NCBI GenBank assembly: GCA_023258655.1
Contig: JALQWO010000083.1
Location: 1 to 7,530, forward strand
Length of the DNA: 7,530 nt
Direction of reading: 5' to 3'
Source: Bacteroidia bacterium
Lineage (GTDB): Bacteria; Bacteroidota; Bacteroidia; NS11-12g; UBA955
This document shows positions 6,359 through 7,530 of the stretch, in pieces. How positions within the stretch are numbered: position 1 is the stretch's first letter; each line of letters opens with the position of its first letter. A program made the translations under genes and the position numbers. The notes under the pieces were generated by a model that saw nothing but the letters and a program-made list of their open reading frames with translations, did no database searches and was not told where the DNA came from.

Positions 6359-7222
6359 ATGCACAACCACAGTCACAGCGCGCCACAAGACAATATGGGA
6401 CCCCGTTTTCTGGCGGGCATAGGACTCAACTTGGTCTTTGTGATTGTTGAATTTGGATACGGATTCAAAATCAACAGTTTGAGTTTACTCGCCGATGCAT
6501 GGCACAACTTGGGTGACGTTGCTGGGTTGATCATCAGTCTTTTTGCGTTCAAGATGGCGGCAAAGCAGCCCACAAAGGTGTATACCTATGGCTTCTCCAA
6601 AGCAACCATTTTGGCGTCGCTGGCCAATTGCATTTTGCTCTTCATCGCGATAAGTTCCATGGGCTACGAGGCCTACACGAGATTCATCGACCCCCAGCCC
6701 ACTTCTGGCTCTGTGGTGAGTTGGGTTGCAGGTGTTGGCGTGATCATTAATACCGCTACCGCCCTACTCTTCATGAAAAACAGCGAGTTGAATTCGCGGG
6801 CGGCCTATTTACATATGGCGGCTGATGCGGGGGTGAGTCTTGCTGTGCTCATTGGTGGCTTACTCATCAGTTTTACTGGGATTAACTTGATCGACCCCAT
6901 ACTGGGCATACTGGTATGTATGGTGATATTGTTCGGCACATTGAACCTATTCAAGCAAAGTTTACGCCTAAGTTTGGATGGAGTTCCTGAGGGGATCGAC
7001 ATCGCACTGGTTGAGTCGAGAATTTTGAGTATCCCTGGGGTAAAAGGGATAGACCACTTACACATTTGGGCACTGAGCACCACCCGAAATGCCATGACAG
7101 CACATTTGATGTTGGAAAAGCAACTGGATGCCAAACAACAGGAATCCATCAAGGAAAGGGTTCGTCACGAAATCGAACACGAACAGGTGCATCACTGCAT
7201 TTTGGAGACCAGTTTGGTCTAA
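6359..7222 (+). CDS. Cation diffusion facilitator (Zn2+/Cd2+ efflux, CzcD/ZitB type)
   Basis: 287 residues, a normal length. It is a cytoplasmic-membrane antiporter that exports divalent metal in exchange for protons. Six membrane segments are visible at about 16-34, 40-66, 83-103, 118-139, 158-172 and 177-197, followed by a cytoplasmic domain of about 90 residues. The transport-site motifs are both HxxxD: ADAWHNLGD in helix 2 (H49, D53, with D46 before it) and HMAAD at the start of helix 5 (H152, D156). In this family two HxxxD motifs go with Zn2+/Cd2+ preference, whereas Mn or Fe carriers usually have DxxxD. The N-terminus is His-rich (MHNHSHS), as in many CzcD proteins. The C-terminal domain has GVKGIDHLHIW (227-237) and ends in HHCILET, the usual metal-binding regulatory fold. 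It is the last gene of the plus-strand run and starts 15 bp after the SprT gene. I see no metal-regulator binding site. Metal specificity is inferred from the motifs. Confidence 0.93.
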   Translation: MHNHSHSAPQDNMGPRFLAGIGLNLVFVIVEFGYGFKINSLSLLADAWHNLGDVAGLIISLFAFKMAAKQPTKVYTYGFSKATILASLANCILLFIAISSMGYEAYTRFIDPQPTSGSVVSWVAGVGVIINTATALLFMKNSELNSRAAYLHMAADAGVSLAVLIGGLLISFTGINLIDPILGILVCMVILFGTLNLFKQSLRLSLDGVPEGIDIALVESRILSIPGVKGIDHLHIWALSTTRNAMTAHLMLEKQLDAKQQESIKERVRHEIEHEQVHHCILETSLV

Positions 7223-7260
7223 AGGAAAATCCTATTCAAGATACAAACAACATCAGCGTA

Positions 7261-7283
7261 CCGAATAGGTTGTGACCTATCGG
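7261..7283. terminator. Small hairpin after the transporter gene, possible terminator
   Basis: ATAGGT (7265-7270) and ACCTAT (7275-7280) form a perfect 6-bp stem with a TGTG loop. CCG (7261-7263) and CGG (7281-7283) extend it by three pairs across one bulged A. A run of five T follows only at 7300-7304, about 16 bases later, so it is not a textbook intrinsic terminator on the plus strand. Its place 38 bp after the stop codon, between convergent genes, supports a role in ending or protecting transcripts. Confidence 0.4.
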
Positions 7284-7327
7284 CTTGGATGACGCGGGGT
7301 TTTTCTCTGTGGAGTTGGGGGCTGCTG

Positions 7328-7344
7328 AAAACAATTGTTGTTTT
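7328..7344. terminator. AT-rich hairpin at the 3' end of the E2 gene
   Basis: AAAACAA (7328-7334) and TTGTTTT (7338-7344) form a perfect 7-bp stem with a 3-base loop. The repeat runs into the E2 stop codon (7343-7345). With A and T tracts on each side it could act weakly in both directions, but the stem is AT-rich and the evidence is modest. Confidence 0.3.
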
Positions 7345-7530
7345 ACAATCCCAATACACGTTCTTCGGGCTTCTTACCATCGAACATCATTTCAGGATTT
7401 TCCAACAACTGTTTCACGCGCACGAGGAAACTCACACTTTCGCGACCGTCGATGATGCGGTGATCATAACTCAAGGCCAAATACATCATCGGACGAATTA
7501 CAATCTGTCCGTTTTCAACCACCGGGCGTT
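7343..7530 (-). CDS. odhB: 2-oxo-acid dehydrogenase E2, C-terminal end (probably OdhB/SucB; 5' part outside window)
   Basis: The minus strand is open from the right edge to a TAA at 7345-7343, giving 61 residues plus two bases of a split codon. It reads RPVVENGQIVIRPMMYLALS, then YDHRIIDGRESVSFL. The DHRIIDG block carries the catalytic His and Asp of the E2 acyltransferase domain, which moves the acyl group from dihydrolipoamide to CoA. The ALSYDHRIIDGRESVSFLV version, with Glu-Ser after DGR, is typical of the 2-oxoglutarate dehydrogenase E2 (succinyltransferase); pyruvate E2 proteins usually have DHRxxDGAxxA at this place. The end KKPEERVLGL is slightly longer than the short tail ending I expect. 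It converges on the transporter gene with a 120-bp spacer. E2 identity is certain; the choice of succinyl over acetyl or branched-chain substrate is likely but rests on this short piece. Confidence 0.88.
   Translation of the reverse strand, partial: RPVVENGQIVIRPMMYLALSYDHRIIDGRESVSFLVRVKQLLENPEMMFDGKKPEERVLGL

Noticed and set aside
1..7530. Mobile element, phage, defence system, CRISPR array, tRNA or rRNA
   Set aside because: I found no transposase, integrase, direct-repeat array, terminal repeats or RNA-gene features, and every sizeable stretch is covered by ordinary chromosomal genes.

Overview
The window looks like ordinary chromosomal DNA from a member of the Bacteroidota, probably an environmental lineage of moderate GC. 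Four things point there. The gene set includes a DUF2851 protein, a Bacteroidota-type SprT protein and a YCF48/Asp-box propeller. No gene start has a recognisable Shine-Dalgarno sequence. TAnnTTTG promoter elements, the Bacteroidota -7 consensus, lie just upstream of several start codons. The fragments at both ends translate cleanly. I see no tRNA, rRNA, CRISPR array, transposase or phage gene.

Layout. Bases 2-688 (+) hold the C-terminal part of an Asp-box/YCF48-like beta-propeller protein that is cut by the left edge. It converges on, and overlaps by 26 bp, a minus-strand pair. That pair is a DPM1-like family 2 glycosyltransferase with a C-terminal membrane helix (3062-2259), followed 27 bp later by a 522-residue multi-spanning GT-C glycosyltransferase (2231-663). 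A divergent spacer of about 144 bp separates the pair from a plus-strand run of four tightly packed genes: DUF2851 (3207-4493), L-2-hydroxyglutarate oxidase lhgO (4511-5713), a SprT-like zinc metalloprotease (5723-6343) and a CzcD/ZitB-type cation diffusion facilitator (6359-7222). After a 120-bp spacer with two small hairpins, the C-terminal 61 residues of a 2-oxo-acid dehydrogenase E2 subunit, most likely OdhB/SucB, enter from the right on the minus strand.

How the genes may work together. The GT2/GT-C pair fits a two-step membrane pathway: the GT2 charges a polyprenyl phosphate with a sugar, and the GT-C transfers that sugar outside the cytoplasmic membrane. The four plus-strand genes are spaced like an operon (17, 9 and 15 bp gaps) but have no obvious common pathway. 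LhgO returns L-2-hydroxyglutarate to 2-oxoglutarate, the substrate of the complex that OdhB belongs to; that link is metabolic, because odhB is on the opposite strand.

I did not find a clearly new multi-gene system. The points most worth following are the repeated promoter-like motif fused to stop codons and lying 4-12 bp before start codons (near-leaderless expression), an imperfect inverted repeat beside the GT2 promoter motif, and the uncharacterised DUF2851 protein with its conserved acidic/His motifs and terminal Cys cluster.
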